A stretch of 64,000 nucleotides of DNA from Euonymus europaeus (taxonomy: Eukaryota; Streptophyta; Magnoliopsida; Celastrales; Celastraceae): contig OY756969.1 in assembly GCA_963580455.1 (NCBI GenBank), positions 20,556,760-20,620,759 of the forward strand, written 5' to 3'. This document shows positions 49,411 to 60,803 of this stretch, piece after piece; position 1 is the first letter of the stretch, and the number at the start of each line of letters is the position of its first letter. The translations under genes and the position numbers were made by a program. A model generated the notes under the pieces. It made no database searches, was not told the origin of the DNA, and was given only the letters and a program-made list of their open reading frames with translations.

Positions 49411-50980
49411 AATATTAAACATAAGAAAAAGTCAATTTAATTGCAAACGAAGACCCTTTTCTGGGTTTTTACATATTTATTAAAAGAAAGATTCAAAAGA
49501 ATTAAAGGAGGGGAATCTACAGCGCCTGATGACTTCCGAGATCAGAGATGTACAGAAGAGGTGAATGTGATAGGTTTTTGAAATAAATAGGAATATTTGT
49601 CCCACCGCATCCCCACACCGCAGTTTTTTCTTTTCTGAAATTGTTGCCGAAACAAGACAAAAATAGGACTGGAAGTGATAATATAATTTTCCTTTGTAAT
49701 GCAAATTGGTTAATTATAATTTCTTTTTCATATTATAGATGGATAAGGTATTTTCCTGGTAAAACCTGTGCCTGACACAACAAGGCTGTAGCCTGGTCCT
49801 TTCACTAGAAAGTAGAAACCATTAAAAGGGGACACTTACCCCAACCACATAACTCACCTAGGCAGTCAAAGCTCCTAATCACAAGCCTATAATGGCTTAT
49901 TAGGTCAGGCCCAGGTGGGAGTCAATGGCCTGGGCTTAAAACTTGCATCACCTACATAAACAATACTATTCATTGACACCCATTGGACAGCATCACCAGG
50001 AATGTTGCACCGGTTGATTCTTTCTTTTGCTGAGTTTCAATTCCTATTCTTACTAGTCTACTTTTATTTCTGTTAGGGGCTCAACATACTTGAACAAATA
50101 CAAACAATCTAGTTAAATCAAGAAATCTATCATTGTAAAGAATGTGGACCAAAATCTGATGCGTAAAGAGGCTGGCTGGTCTCTGTTTCAATAAATTGTC
50201 ATAGTAGATTCACCAAATCTCACGGAGGAGTCCTAACAAGTGGATGTAGGTCCAATTGTGCCGCTCTAAATTTGTCTGTATCTTCCATCTCACCTCTATT
50301 TTTTACACTTTTATGCTTTGTTAAGTTTTATTATGGGCATCATTGGGGTGGGGTGACAGTGACACAGGCAATGGGTCAGGGCCCAATTCTCAAGATTTCA
50401 TATATTTTTAAAAGTGTAGTAATATTATAAAAGTTTTAAACACGTTTAAATCTCATATAGAAAAAAAAATTAGCCCAATAAAATTCATCCTATTACAAAT
50501 TTTTAAAAAAATTAACTTGCTTAAGCCTTCTGTAATTATTATTTTTATAAGAACCTCATTTTTTAAAGTTCGTCTCAAGTCTCTCAATACTCACGATCGT
50601 CACTAAGTCTTGCTTATTTGATTGTTTGTGATGCCATCTAGTCAATGTTACAAGAGCCTAAACCTCTAGTAAGAACTTCTAAGCAATCAAATAACAATCA
50701 GCTATTCCATTGCATAAAAAGAAAAAGTGGTTAGAATTTATCTGCCTAATATAATTCACACCCTCTGTATTTCCTTTGATAATATCCCAAATTCAGTTCA
50801 ATCTCCTTTCCTATTTGTTGCTCAAACTGTCATGGGTTTTAACGGCTTTTGCACAAATTGCTTGGATTAGGCAGCGCTCCACAAACTTGTCTTGTGTTGT
50901 TGGTTGTCTTTGTTGTAGTCAGGATTCTTGTTTTTCATCCAGCCAATATTCAAAATCAGAACTTTTTCTGTGGTTCAAAT

Positions 50981-51019
<39 letters not shown>

Positions 51020-53185
51020 CTTAGTATTTTTTGAATTATGGACACTGAGGCAGATATTCAGATATTCCCACAGATTATTGGTTTGGAAAAGTTAAGGTGT
51101 TACAGTTGGATTGTGTGGAGCCACAGGTCAATCTGATATTTCCTATTTACAGAGTTTACATTAATCAAGAAAATTCAGAGGAACTTTGTATTTTATGCAC
51201 GTAAATCCAACAAGTTACAAGGCAAAAGCCTCAAGAACCTGTCAAAACTCTTTTTGAAACATAGGCGATAGCCATTCTGGCATTCTATAGAGAATCCTTA
51301 TGTGTCTTACGGACAAAATTTAACGAGTAGGGAAATGGTTGAGATTTTGGATTTCTAAAGTCGGGATCCAAGTTCAAACTCTACCATATTATATAATCAA
51401 AACATGGGTCTTGGGGGCTCTGGGAGCCTTTGATATTTCTTTCCAACACTTACTTCCTTTCTTTTTTTGGTTTGGTTTGGTTTCCTTATCCCTTCCAATC
51501 ATCTTTTAATTTTTTGGTCAAATTTCCATTTTTTAATGTTTAACTAATTACTGCTTCTTAATTAACATGATCTTTTGAACGTTCACACATAAACGTTCGT
51601 TTTTATATTCCTATAAAAAAAAAGGGGGAGAAGCCTATGTGGCAAAATAGTTCGTGAGAAAGACAAACGTATTATTGCAATTCTCGGTGTTCTTGAGTGT
51701 AGAGAGCATCAAACAGAGAGAGTCTAAACTGTTTTATCTTGGAGGCAACATAGCTATTCACTGCTAGCACAATTTAGAAACAGAGCCATAAAATCGTCTT
51801 AAACAGAGCGACCTAGTTCGTGACTCAACTATCTACTCAACTTGATAATTCGGTTGTTTTCTTGTTCTGATTTTTGTTGCAGACTTGAGGTAACATCCAT
51901 CTGAATTTTCTGGTTATATTGCTTCAACACTAATGCATTAAGATTTGGGTACAACTGAGGTAGCCCATCAGCTGTTCATGTCAACAAGATTTCAGAGAGG
52001 GTCTCTCAACCTTGTATCTCGTGAGTGACGACAAAGCGAAGTGTTCTGCTCAAAATATAGAGATAAGAGGTTAGGAAAGTGAAGGCTACTGGGGTCACTG
52101 CACAATTATTCAAAATGCAGTATCAAATATGATGTAAAGATTATTTTTGGAAAACAAATGATGGAGATGCCTACTGTATAGGAAGCAAAGGCTTAGTAAA
52201 AAGTTAGTAGTAATATAGTAGTCTCAAACATATTTAGGTTCATAAAAAAAACATATTTAGGTTTCATTTAGAAAAAAAAAATAGCATAATAATACTCGCC
52301 CCATTATAACTTAAAAATAAAAAAATAACCCATTTATACCATCTTCAAAATTATTTTTTTATGAGTACTTCTTTTTTAGAATTCCCTACCGGTCTCACAA
52401 GACTCGGGTACGCTACTAATAGTAAGAAGAAAAGCACGAAAACATGTGTGTACTGGACTTCAACTTGTAGTAGCTAGACTAAGGAGAAATAAACTCGTAC
52501 ATGTCTAATGTTTATATAAAAATCAAATAATCCAAAGCGAACAATATCATTTTTATGAGCGGGCTATTTACAACATAGTATTGGAGCATGCGCAGGATCT
52601 AGATGCGAACAATCTTGTTTACTTGTTGTGCCTGGCATAACCCGAGCGAGGGAGACGAACACTTCATCTAATATATTTATTCAACTGTAAATGTATTTTA
52701 TATTTTAACGTTTAATTAATTGTGGTCCACTAACCTTTCTCAAGTGGTTTAGTATGACTAGGACTTATTATTAAAGAGATGTTGATAAGTTATATTATCA
52801 ATTAACTTGTGTTTAAATATGAGATAGTAAGGACCAAGAGAGACAGTTTTGGAGCTTGAGATGGTTATTCATGGCGCTACCTTCATCAACTATGTTTTCG
52901 CGCATTTGGGTTCATTATGGTCCAACTTGTGTTACCGTAACTAGCTAGCTGTGACCGGTGGTTATCACTTATCTCAACCCTCTTCTTTCCTCTTTAAAGA
53001 GCACAGTTATAGCATTACTGCTTAAACATTGAACATATTTTTCCATCATAACGTTTGAGTGCTGGAGAGAGAGAGGGAGAGAGGAAGTGTGTTGAGATCA
53101 TCACTACGGTGTCTTCGTCATCATCGATATGGCAAATAACGGTAAACAAATATTGATCCTTAATATCATTTTCAGCATTAGTAGT
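49411..53185. other. Gene-poor intergenic region
   Basis: About 3.8 kb with no supported gene. A (TA)n run lies at 50983-51015. Near 53040-53145 there is a gene-like leader: GA-rich sequence, then ATGGCAAATAACG|GTAAAC at 53130. It resembles a first exon and donor, but no downstream exon was found. A weak tRNA-like B-box word near 51383 is listed among the rejected items. Confidence 0.4.
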
Positions 53186-53429
53186 TGATGATGCGGAATT
53201 GTGACATCAGGGATCATAATTCGTACATCTCATCAAGCTGATCAGTTTGGTGATAGTGTCTCATTCCCACTTAAATGAGGTCAGGAGTTCGATTCCCTCC
53301 GCAAGCGAAACGCTGTGAGTGAGGAGTTGGGCCCTACCCATAAAAAAGAGGAATGAGACACAGAGGCCAGATGTATGAATTACGATACATGAAGTCACAA
53401 TTCTGCATTATAACAATTGGTATCATAGC
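53186..53429 (+). mobile_element. Short LTR (about 230 bp) followed by a primer-binding site, TRIM-like
   Basis: The candidate LTR runs from TGATGATGCGGAATTGTGAC (53186) to CTGCATTATAACA (53415). Its two ends form a 40-base inverted pair (53191-53230 against 53369-53408) with about 34 matches. Two bases after the CA end comes TGGTATCATAGC (53418-53429), close to the TGGTATCAGAGC that pairs with initiator Met tRNA in plant LTR elements. Inside the LTR is a tRNA-like B-box (GAGTTCGATTCC, 53285-53296) and a perfect 12-base inverted pair GTGTCTCATTCC / GGAATGAGACAC (53256-53267, 53350-53361). No second LTR was found, so the element is partial. The alternative is a foldback SINE. Confidence 0.5.
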
Positions 53430-53724
53430 GAAAGCAAATCGTAATAATTGTGTTATCGATGAATGATGGTTGCGCTTATTAAGAGTGAAGAATTATGAGG
53501 TAACAAATCCCTAATTACAGATCCTCTCTAATATCTAGATTTGCAATTTATTTTTGTTTTATTTATTTGCTAGTGATGTAATTTTCATGTACTTATGTGT
53601 GTATATATATCTGATTTTCCATGTACGTCTCTATATGTTTTGCACTGTTTTGATCATATATAAGTTTTATCATGAGTTTTTGTCTCGATGCTTTGCTTTA
53701 GGGTGGCCCTAAATAGCTCAAGTT

Positions 53725-53965
53725 TTTGTAGCTTAATATTAATCCAAGTCTATATGACATGCTTTATAAGCAAATAACATGAAAATTAAAATTTTAAAAA
53801 ATAAAATATTTCATTTGAAAAACTCATACCACATTTTTTTGTTTTTAAACAAAATTTTAAAACACTTTATCTCCTAAAATAAATATTAGATTTCGAAAAA
53901 AATTACATATTCATAATCATCAAGTAAAGATCTATCCAACAAGATCCATCATCAATAGGTTTTAT
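53725..53965 (-). repeat. Inverted repeat family, copy A
   Basis: Diverged copy in the same orientation as 55128-55371 and inverted to 54497-54740. Shared words: TTAATCCAAGT, TTAAAACACTTTATCTC, AATATTAGATTTC and CATCATCAATAGGTTTTA-like. Edges are approximate. Confidence 0.5.
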
Positions 53966-54044
53966 TCAGTCATTCTTAATTACTTTTTTTTTGTAATAAT
54001 ATATGGGTTACGTAGGTTCCAGTGTTTATTTATGGGTACCGATA

Positions 54045-54362
54045 TGAGATCGTATATCGAATTTTCATACTCTAACATAAACAATAAGTGTTAAACTCTC
54101 AGGGAAACAAATTTGTTAAACCCTAACGGGCTTGTGTATCGGATGTCAATGTCGTAATTTAAATAATAAGTGTTATAAACTCCAAGGGGAACATATTCGC
54201 TAAACTCTAACGGGCTCGTGTATCGAATTTTCATGTTGTAATATAAAAGGTTCAAATTCTCTATACCCCGACGGAATCGCTACAAAATCATAAATGTCTC
54301 ATGTGCTAAACTCTAGAGTCCTAACTACTATACTCTAACGGGTTCGAGTATCCAACATAATT
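54045..54362 (+). repeat. ~82 bp tandem repeat array, second locus
   Basis: GTATATCGA begins at 54052, GTGTATCGG at 54134 and GTGTATCGA at 54218, spacings of 82 and 84 bases. A degenerate unit follows at about 54330 (CTCTAACGGGTTCGAGTATC). Each has the order CTAACGGGCTCGTGTATCGA, TTTTCATG, then AATAAGTGTTAAACTC. This is the reverse complement of the array at 1630-2240. Confidence 0.7.
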
Positions 54363-54496
54363 TCAATAAAAATATAAAAAAACAACGAATATATATTCTT
54401 ATATCATAACGTAATAAAACTTCAGCTCGAATAGACAGTTTACACATCATATATATGAGTTACATTGTTTTTAAAAACAATGTAATTGAAAAAATG

Positions 54497-54740
54497 CAAT
54501 AAAACTATCGACAATAGGTCTTATTAGAAATATTTTTATGAGATGAGTTCGAATATGTAATTTTTTTTGAAATTTAACATGTATTTTGAGAAATAAAATG
54601 TTTTAAAGTTTCGTTTATGAAAAAATTAATATTATTAATTGATTTTTGAAAAGGTTCAACATGACCTATCTACATGAGACTTGGGTTGAGTTGAGTTAAG
54701 TTGAGCTAATTAAAATTGGGTTTTATAACATTTTTGTGTC
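54497..54740 (+). repeat. Inverted repeat family, copy B
   Basis: Reverse complement match to 55128-55371 over about 240 bases (shared CTTATTAGAAA, TATTTTGAGA, TTAAAGTTTCGTTTATGAAA, AATATTATTAATTGATTTTT, TTATAACATTTTTGT). With copy C it can form a long hairpin with a loop of about 390 bases. Confidence 0.7.
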
Positions 54741-55127
54741 AATGGTGTATTTTACACGTGGCATAACTTAGTTGGACTATATAAGAACAAAAAAAATCAA
54801 TGGAAAAAATACAAACCACTTATAATATAATAAACGATTCGATCAAATGGCCATAAATCTTATCCAACAAGAGAGTATAATTGATAGATTGATAATTCAT
54901 TTCATGCATGTATATACCAATTCCACCCAGATTCTTATCTTGTATATAGGTAATATAATAATAAAAATATAAATTATCATATTGATTTTTCACTCATTAC
55001 ATAAATGCATCATTACTTTATATAAAACATATACTGAGTGTATGTCTTACAGAGCAAACAAAAATGTTAGAGCAACCACAATGGTGTGGTTTTGCTAGGC
55101 CAACAAATGTATGTCTCACAGAGTAAA

Positions 55128-55371
55128 CAAAAATGTTATAGAACCTAATTTTTATTAGTTCAACTCAATCCAAGTGTACATAACACTCCATGTAGATGAG
55201 TCATGTTGGATTTTTTCAAAAATCAATTAATAATATTAGTTTTTCATAAACGAAACTTTAAAACATTTATCTCTCAAAATACATATTAGATTTCAAAATA
55301 TATATATATATATATTCGAACTCAGCGGGTAAAAATCTTTCTAATAAGACTCATTATCGATAGTTTTTATC
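55128..55371 (-). repeat. Inverted repeat family, copy C
   Basis: Inverted partner of 54497-54740. It abuts the copia integrase remnant that starts at about 55391. Just upstream, a near-duplicate AGAGYAAACAAAAATGTTA occurs twice (about 55051 and 55120). Confidence 0.7.
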
Positions 55372-55390
55372 ACATGATGATTTTAAATAA

Positions 55391-55768
55391 TATGTCATCT
55401 TTGTTGATCATTCCGCTAAATACATATTGTTTTCTTCTCTTAAGCATAAATCTGAAGTCAAAGATGATTTCACACGATTTAAAATTATTGTTAAAAAACA
55501 CTACACAATTAAAATTTGCACACTTTATTTGGATAATGGTGGTGAATATTTAGCCGTAGCCAGGTTTCTTCCTGCCAATGGAATCTCCCATTTTACTACT
55601 CTCCACACACTCAAGAACATAATGGTTACTCTAAAAGAAGACACTGTCAAATTGTTGAAATAGGTATATCGCTCTTCTCTCATGCCTCACTACATGTAAC
55701 CTTTTGGCCTCGATCATTTGCTATTATCATTTATCTAATTAATATAATGTCAACTCCAACACTTTTAA
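55391..55768 (+). pseudogene. Ty1/copia integrase, first part (split by an insertion)
   Basis: Reads YVIFVDHSAKYILF, SSLKHKSEVKDDFTRFKIIV, KKHYTIKICTLYLDNGGEYL and NGISHFTT, then LSLLSHASLH- and INIMSTPTL-like in another frame. This is the copia integrase core with its Asp residues (VDHS, LDNGGEY). It stops at a PIF/Harbinger terminus at 55769 and resumes at 63805 in the order expected. The upstream gag/protease part is missing; copy C of the inverted repeat lies there instead. Confidence 0.85.
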
Positions 55769-56026
55769 GGGTCTGTTTGATATCTAATAGTATTTCACAG
55801 CTTTAAACTGTGAAAAATGATGTGTTTTAAGCTATTAAAAATATTGTGGGTGTTTGGTTCACTTTTTTTACATTAGTTTTTTCTTGTGATATTTTTTATG
55901 AAATAACAAAAAAGGGCATTCTAATAAAAGATTAATAATATGGAATAAAAAGTTTAAATTAAACACATCTAGAGTTCTTACATAATATTTTAGAAATATT
56001 TTTTACACACAATAATTTTATAAATA

Positions 56027-56895
56027 CTAATGTGCATTAAACAGTAAATCAGATATTTCATCTCTCATATCAAATATGCTACTATCATCATACGAGAGAG
56101 TTTGATCAGCTTCAACATGGTCTTCTTCTTCTTCACCATCCACATTGACATTGGTTGAAGCAGAAGCAATATCAAAGTCGATGTCGTGCACAGCATGCAA
56201 ACGAATGAAGTTGTGGAGAGTCACACATGCAATGACGATCTCCACCTGAGTTCTACTATCATATATAAGATGGCATAGGCGTAATAATTCTCCACTTTTT
56301 CTTTGTGACTTCGAATGTGCGCTCAATCACACCTCTCAAATAAGAGTGTGTACAGTTGAAAATCCCTCATTTTTCAATAGGAGGTATAGGACCACGAAAT
56401 TGTGGAGCATGATATTTGTTACCCTTATGTGGTGCAAGAAATCCAGTTCTATTCGGATAACCCGCATCGACCAAATAATATTTTCCTGCATACATAAGCA
56501 TGATGTCGTTATTAAATTTTAATAACAACATTATTTCAATATACGGTATGAGAAAATGATGCACACCTGAAGGTGGATGTAGGAAAACAAGTCCATCGCC
56601 ATATAATGAATCCTCGAGTACACGCATATCATGAGCCGATCCATCCCACCCAACTGAAACATAGGTATACAACATGTTAAAGTCACACATTGCCAAAACA
56701 TTATGTGTTGGAACTCGTTTTCTTCCCACATAACGTTGTAAATCTGCTTCACCCACACTTGTCGAGATATGAGTTCCGTCAATGGCTCCAGTGCAGTCTT
56801 TAAAGTATGACATATATCTTGGATCATCCATAATTTTCTTGTGAGATTCATACAATTGATTTCCTCTCGGTTTCACAATATCTTTTGTTACTATA
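56027..56895 (-). pseudogene. PIF/Harbinger transposase (DDE_Tnp_4 type), C-terminal part
   Basis: The minus strand reads DIVKPRGNQLYESHKKIMDD, then FKDCTGAIDGTHISTSV (first catalytic Asp in AIDGTH), QRYVGRKRVPTHNVLAMCDF, YVSVGWDGSAHDMRVLEDSL (second Asp region, W-D/G-S-AHD), then KYYLVDAGYPNRTGFLAPHK and HAPQFRG. In another frame it ends with SGELLRLCHLIY, VEIVIACVTLHNFIRLH (the expected C-terminal ACCALHNF block) and an acidic tail to the stop at 56027. A stretch rich in AT between PPSG and the YYLVDAGYP block may be an intron. The N-terminus is lost next to the CACTA insertion, and a frameshift separates the last block near 56340. Confidence 0.85.
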
Positions 56896-58069
56896 CTATA
56901 TCAGCATATTGGAATGTGTAGTATACTAACAAGGTAACCAATATATAAACCTAGCAGGTATTGGTGCTTGGCAAGGTAAGAGGTAATTCACGACAAGAAA
57001 ATGGGGTATTTTGCAACGGTTCAAAACCTTGACTAAAAATACAAAAACTGTTGCTAAAACTTCTTGCATCATTTATACTAACCGTTGCAAAAACGAGCGT
57101 TGCAAAATGTATTTTCCAAGGTTATGTCTTCTTTTGCGAGAGTTAATTTAACCATTGTTATATGGATGCATTAGCAATGATTATTGAAATTCTTGCGACG
57201 GTTTAAAAATATTGGGAAAGGTAAATTTTGCATCGGTTAAGCACTGTTGCGAAAAATTAATAACAAAGGTTCGTAAAGTGTTGACAATGTATGTTGGCAA
57301 CTATTAATTAACCGTGGTTAATTATGTTTTACAACGGTTTTAGAACCGTTGCTATTATTTGCAACGATTCTATAACTGTTGTCATGTACTTTTAGCAACG
57401 ATTTGTAAACCGTCATAAATGTACTTTGGCAACAGTTAATTAGTCATGACTAATTACATTTTACAACAGTTTGAGAACTGTTGTCATTATTTGCAATAGT
57501 ATATTTAAATATGATTAATTTGAATCACACAACAAGCAATGATTTATCAGAAAATTTAACTTAAAATATTACTTAAATTAATCATCATCAAGTATCCATA
57601 ATCAATATAAATATTTTACTAATTAACATGATCAAAAAAACTAATAAAATTTTCCCTTAAACATTTCTGAAAATATTGATAACAGTTGTCAATACATAGT
57701 TATCATTCTCTATCATACTCCATCACTTCGTCATGACCACCATCATTTCGTGTAACCTACAATAAATAAAAAATAAAACTCTATAAGAATAAATGTACAT
57801 GTACATGTTTTATTTTTTGATTCATTTATTTATCTATTTTCAATAATAAAGGTTACCAAAAGCGAAGCTCAACAAATATGACAACAAAACAAGTTGACCC
57901 TATAAAATTGAATGTGGTATATGGCGAAACATAAAACTAATAAAAAGCCAGAATACACCATCAAACCTTCACCCATTCCAGGAACCCAAAAATATTTCAA
58001 GGAAGTTCAACACAACAAAAACCAACTAACAAAGAAAGTAACAGTAAAGACTTAATAAAATGTAATTTT

Positions 58070-58480
58070 TCATTTTTTTACCTCTCTAGGAATATTAGTT
58101 GTTGTTGACGAGCGTTGTTTATCTACTCGACGAGCGCTTCCTGCATCAGAAGCAAATACTCTATCTCTGGTAGGACTATTAAGCAAGTATGAGGGCACTT
58201 CAATATCTGGATGTGCTCTCTTTATTTGTACCAAAACAGATTGTAACCACATCATCATTTTCTCATATTGCTCTTTCGCCGCGATCGCATCTTTTTCTCT
58301 AATTGCTAGGCTTTGAAGGTCATGACCACATTTACCGCCTGCCATATTACTCTTCAAATCTGAAGGTGTAACACCCTTCCCGTGAAGTGGTGCACGCTCA
58401 GGATGGTTCTTAAAAACTTTCTTCAAGAAAGTTTCCTTTGCAGAAAACAAGCTTTCAAATGCATTCATTTGGCTTACCAT
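58070..58480 (-). pseudogene. CACTA second-gene (plant transposase, TNPA-like) C-terminal fragment
   Basis: Reads VSQMNAFESLFSAKETFLKK then VFKNHPERAPLHGKGVTPSD, a Gln/Lys/Glu-rich helix (AAKEQYEKMMMWLQSVL) and PDIEVPSYLL. This resembles the tail of plant CACTA-associated transposase proteins (PF03004-like). It follows the DUF4216-containing frame after a stop at about 58490, so it may be a fused or deleted second gene. Confidence 0.55.
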
Positions 58481-58489
58481 GTAATATGT

Positions 58490-59340
58490 TTATATATCAG
58501 TCATTGAAGGCTCATCATGCATTTCATAGATATCCCTAGGTATCGCCTTGATCACACTATACCATTCTTTATCAATGGGATCTTGGACATAAAAAACTTG
58601 ATGAACTTGAGATGCTATGACAAATGGATCATTTTCACAAATTAACTTTGTGAAATTCACCATTGGAATATCAAACTCATCTTTTTTCCCTTGGAACCAA
58701 TCGCATTTGAATAGCAAGAACCTTTGATGTCCATGGTAGTCCAACTCAATTATTTCTTTCACCACCCCATAATAGGTGACATCACCCACAATTGGGTTTG
58801 TATCCTTATTACTTGAAATGCTTGGTGTAGATGCAGTTACACCAATCCCAGAACATTGGGTTTTCTTTCCGATGTCACAATCATGAATACGGAACCTAAA
58901 ATCATTTATTGTATACCCTTTGTACCGTCTTGCAGCATAAGCAGGTTCACGAGATAACCATTTGACATCTTTTGATACTTCTTCATGTCGCACACGCTCT
59001 TCAAACCATTCATGAAATTCTTGGCTATGTCCGTGCGCTCTAGCCCATTGTCATGATTTTCCACGGTTAATTTGGCCTTCCATAATCTCTCGGTGTTCTC
59101 TAAGAATATAATGTATAATACTTAGTGGTGATAGAAATAAGATAATCATAAATTACAAGATAACGATTTACAGAGTTTCTTACTCAAGATATGAGTTGAT
59201 TTCATCACAATTGAACAACATATATCGATGTGCTTGAACCCAACTAGCCTTGGTAAGTGTAAACATTTCACCGTTACCTAAAGGTCGACCATGTCTTGAA
59301 AGGGTATTTGAAGTGCGTAAATCCACTATGATTTCCAGGA
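58490..59340 (-). pseudogene. CACTA DUF4218 tail and DUF4216 region
   Basis: The minus strand reads LSRHGRPLGNGEMFTLTKAS, then WVQAHRYMLFNCDEINSYLE (DUF4218 C-terminus, up to 59180). A GTAAG donor (LE|GTAAGAAAC) and acceptor TTCTTAG (about 59102) follow, then EHREIMEGQINRGKS with one in-frame stop, SQEFHEWFEERVRHEEVSKD, VKWLSREPAYAARRYKGYTI. Next is the DUF4216 core TYYGVVKEIIELDYHGHQRF, LLFKCDWFQGKKDEFDI, VNFTKLI and PFVIASQVHQVFYVQDP. Order and motifs match CACTA proteins. Confidence 0.85.
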
Positions 59341-60803
59341 TAGCAGAATTTCCTACTATTACATAAGTACAAAGATTTAGTGTCATGACAACAAACAGGG
59401 CATGCCAATCTCCCTTTTGTTCTCCATCCTGATAACATGGCATATGCAGGATAATCATTTATCGTCCACAACAACGTAGCACGCATTTGAAAGTATTCAT
59501 GCCTTGATGAATCATATGTTTTTATGCCAACATCCCACAACTCCTTCAACTCCTCTACAAGTGGCTGCAAATAAACATCAATATCATTTCCTGGTGACTC
59601 TTTTCTCGGAATATGAAGGGACATGATAAAGTTTGGAGGCTTCATGCACATCCACGGGGGTAAATTGTATGGCATTAGAATGGCAGACCACATACTATAT
59701 TGAATACTCATAGTTCTAAAAGGGTTAAACCCATCACTTGCCAAAGCAAGCCTCACATTTCGAGGATCGGAGGCAAAACCCGGATATAATGAGTCAATAA
59801 CTTTCCAAGCCTCGGAGTCTGCAGGATGTCTAAGCTTACCGTCTTTTGTGCGACCCTCTTCATGCCATCTCATAGAGGCAACAGTTTTTGAACACATAAA
59901 TAGACGTTGGAATCTTGTTTTCAATGGAAAATGGCGCAACACTTTATGTGCAACTTTTTTACCAGTTGGTAGTGCCACATTTTCTGATGTGGTGGCCTCT
60001 TTGTTCACAGATTGGTTGTTCTCAAAACTGTCCTCCTCATTTGTAACCCATCTACAAGCACCGCATACATGAAAAAAGTTTGAGTTGCTGTCTTCCTTCC
60101 AAAACAACATATAACCATTTCTACAAGCATCGATTTTTTTAGAATCAAACCCTAACCCCCTCAAGATGCTTCGTGTCTCAAGGAAACTTTTCGGGATCGT
60201 TTCAACATGCGGAAATGAGTAATTTAGAAGTTCCAGCATAGCTGTAAAAGACACATTTGACCAACCATGCAAACACTTAATAAGAAACATCCTTACAATG
60301 AAAGATAGCTTGGTGATTGGGGCTCCAGAATATAAATTTTGTCTACAATCTTGCAACAACCTTTGCAGCTTCTCCATACTTGTATCAAATTCTTCTCTGG
60401 GAGATGCATCATTGTCATCATCATCATCATTTCCAAGATGTTCATAAATCAATGGATATGCATCGTGCAACATTCCTTCAACATCATCACATGTATCATG
60501 TTTATCTTCACAAGAATTAGCAAATTCGACATTAGAAGATGAGGAGCACTCCCCGTGAAAACGCCAATTAGTATATGTTGGATCAACTCTTTTCACTATT
60601 AAATGAGTATATACTTCATCCCGACTACTCCACACGTAATTGTTACATCTTACACAAGGGCATAAAATCTGCCCTCCTTGAACTGCATTAGAAAATGCGA
60701 AATCAAAAAATCTTATAACCCCATCATTATATGTGCGACCAGTCCTATCACAACGAAGCCAACTTTTGTCTATTTGGATTTTAATACGAACTAAATAATT
60801 TGA
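59274..60803 (-). pseudogene. CACTA TNP2-type transposase, N-terminal part (510 codons open)
   Basis: One open frame from about 60803. It has the transposon-associated N-terminal domain (DKSWLRCDRTGRTYNDGVIR, FFDFAFSNAVQGGQILCPCV, RCNNYVWSSRDEVYTHL). Then follow a Cys pair region (FFHVCGACRWV), HFPLKTRFQRLFMCSKTV, MRWHEEGRTKDGKLRHPADS, ALASDGFNPFRTMSIQYSMW, YNLPPWMCMKPPNFIMSLHI, LQPLVEELKELWDVGIKTYD, ATLLWTINDYPAYAMLSGW and ACPVCCHDT. There is no ATG at the expected N-terminus; the first Met is at 60635. At about 59335 it fuses directly to the end of DUF4218, so the second half of TNP2 is deleted. Confidence 0.88.

Noticed and set aside
51325..51410. tRNA-like B-box (GATCCAAGTTCAAACTCTACC region)
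   Set aside because: Could be a SINE remnant, but the A-box spacing is poor and no ends were found; not supported enough to annotate.
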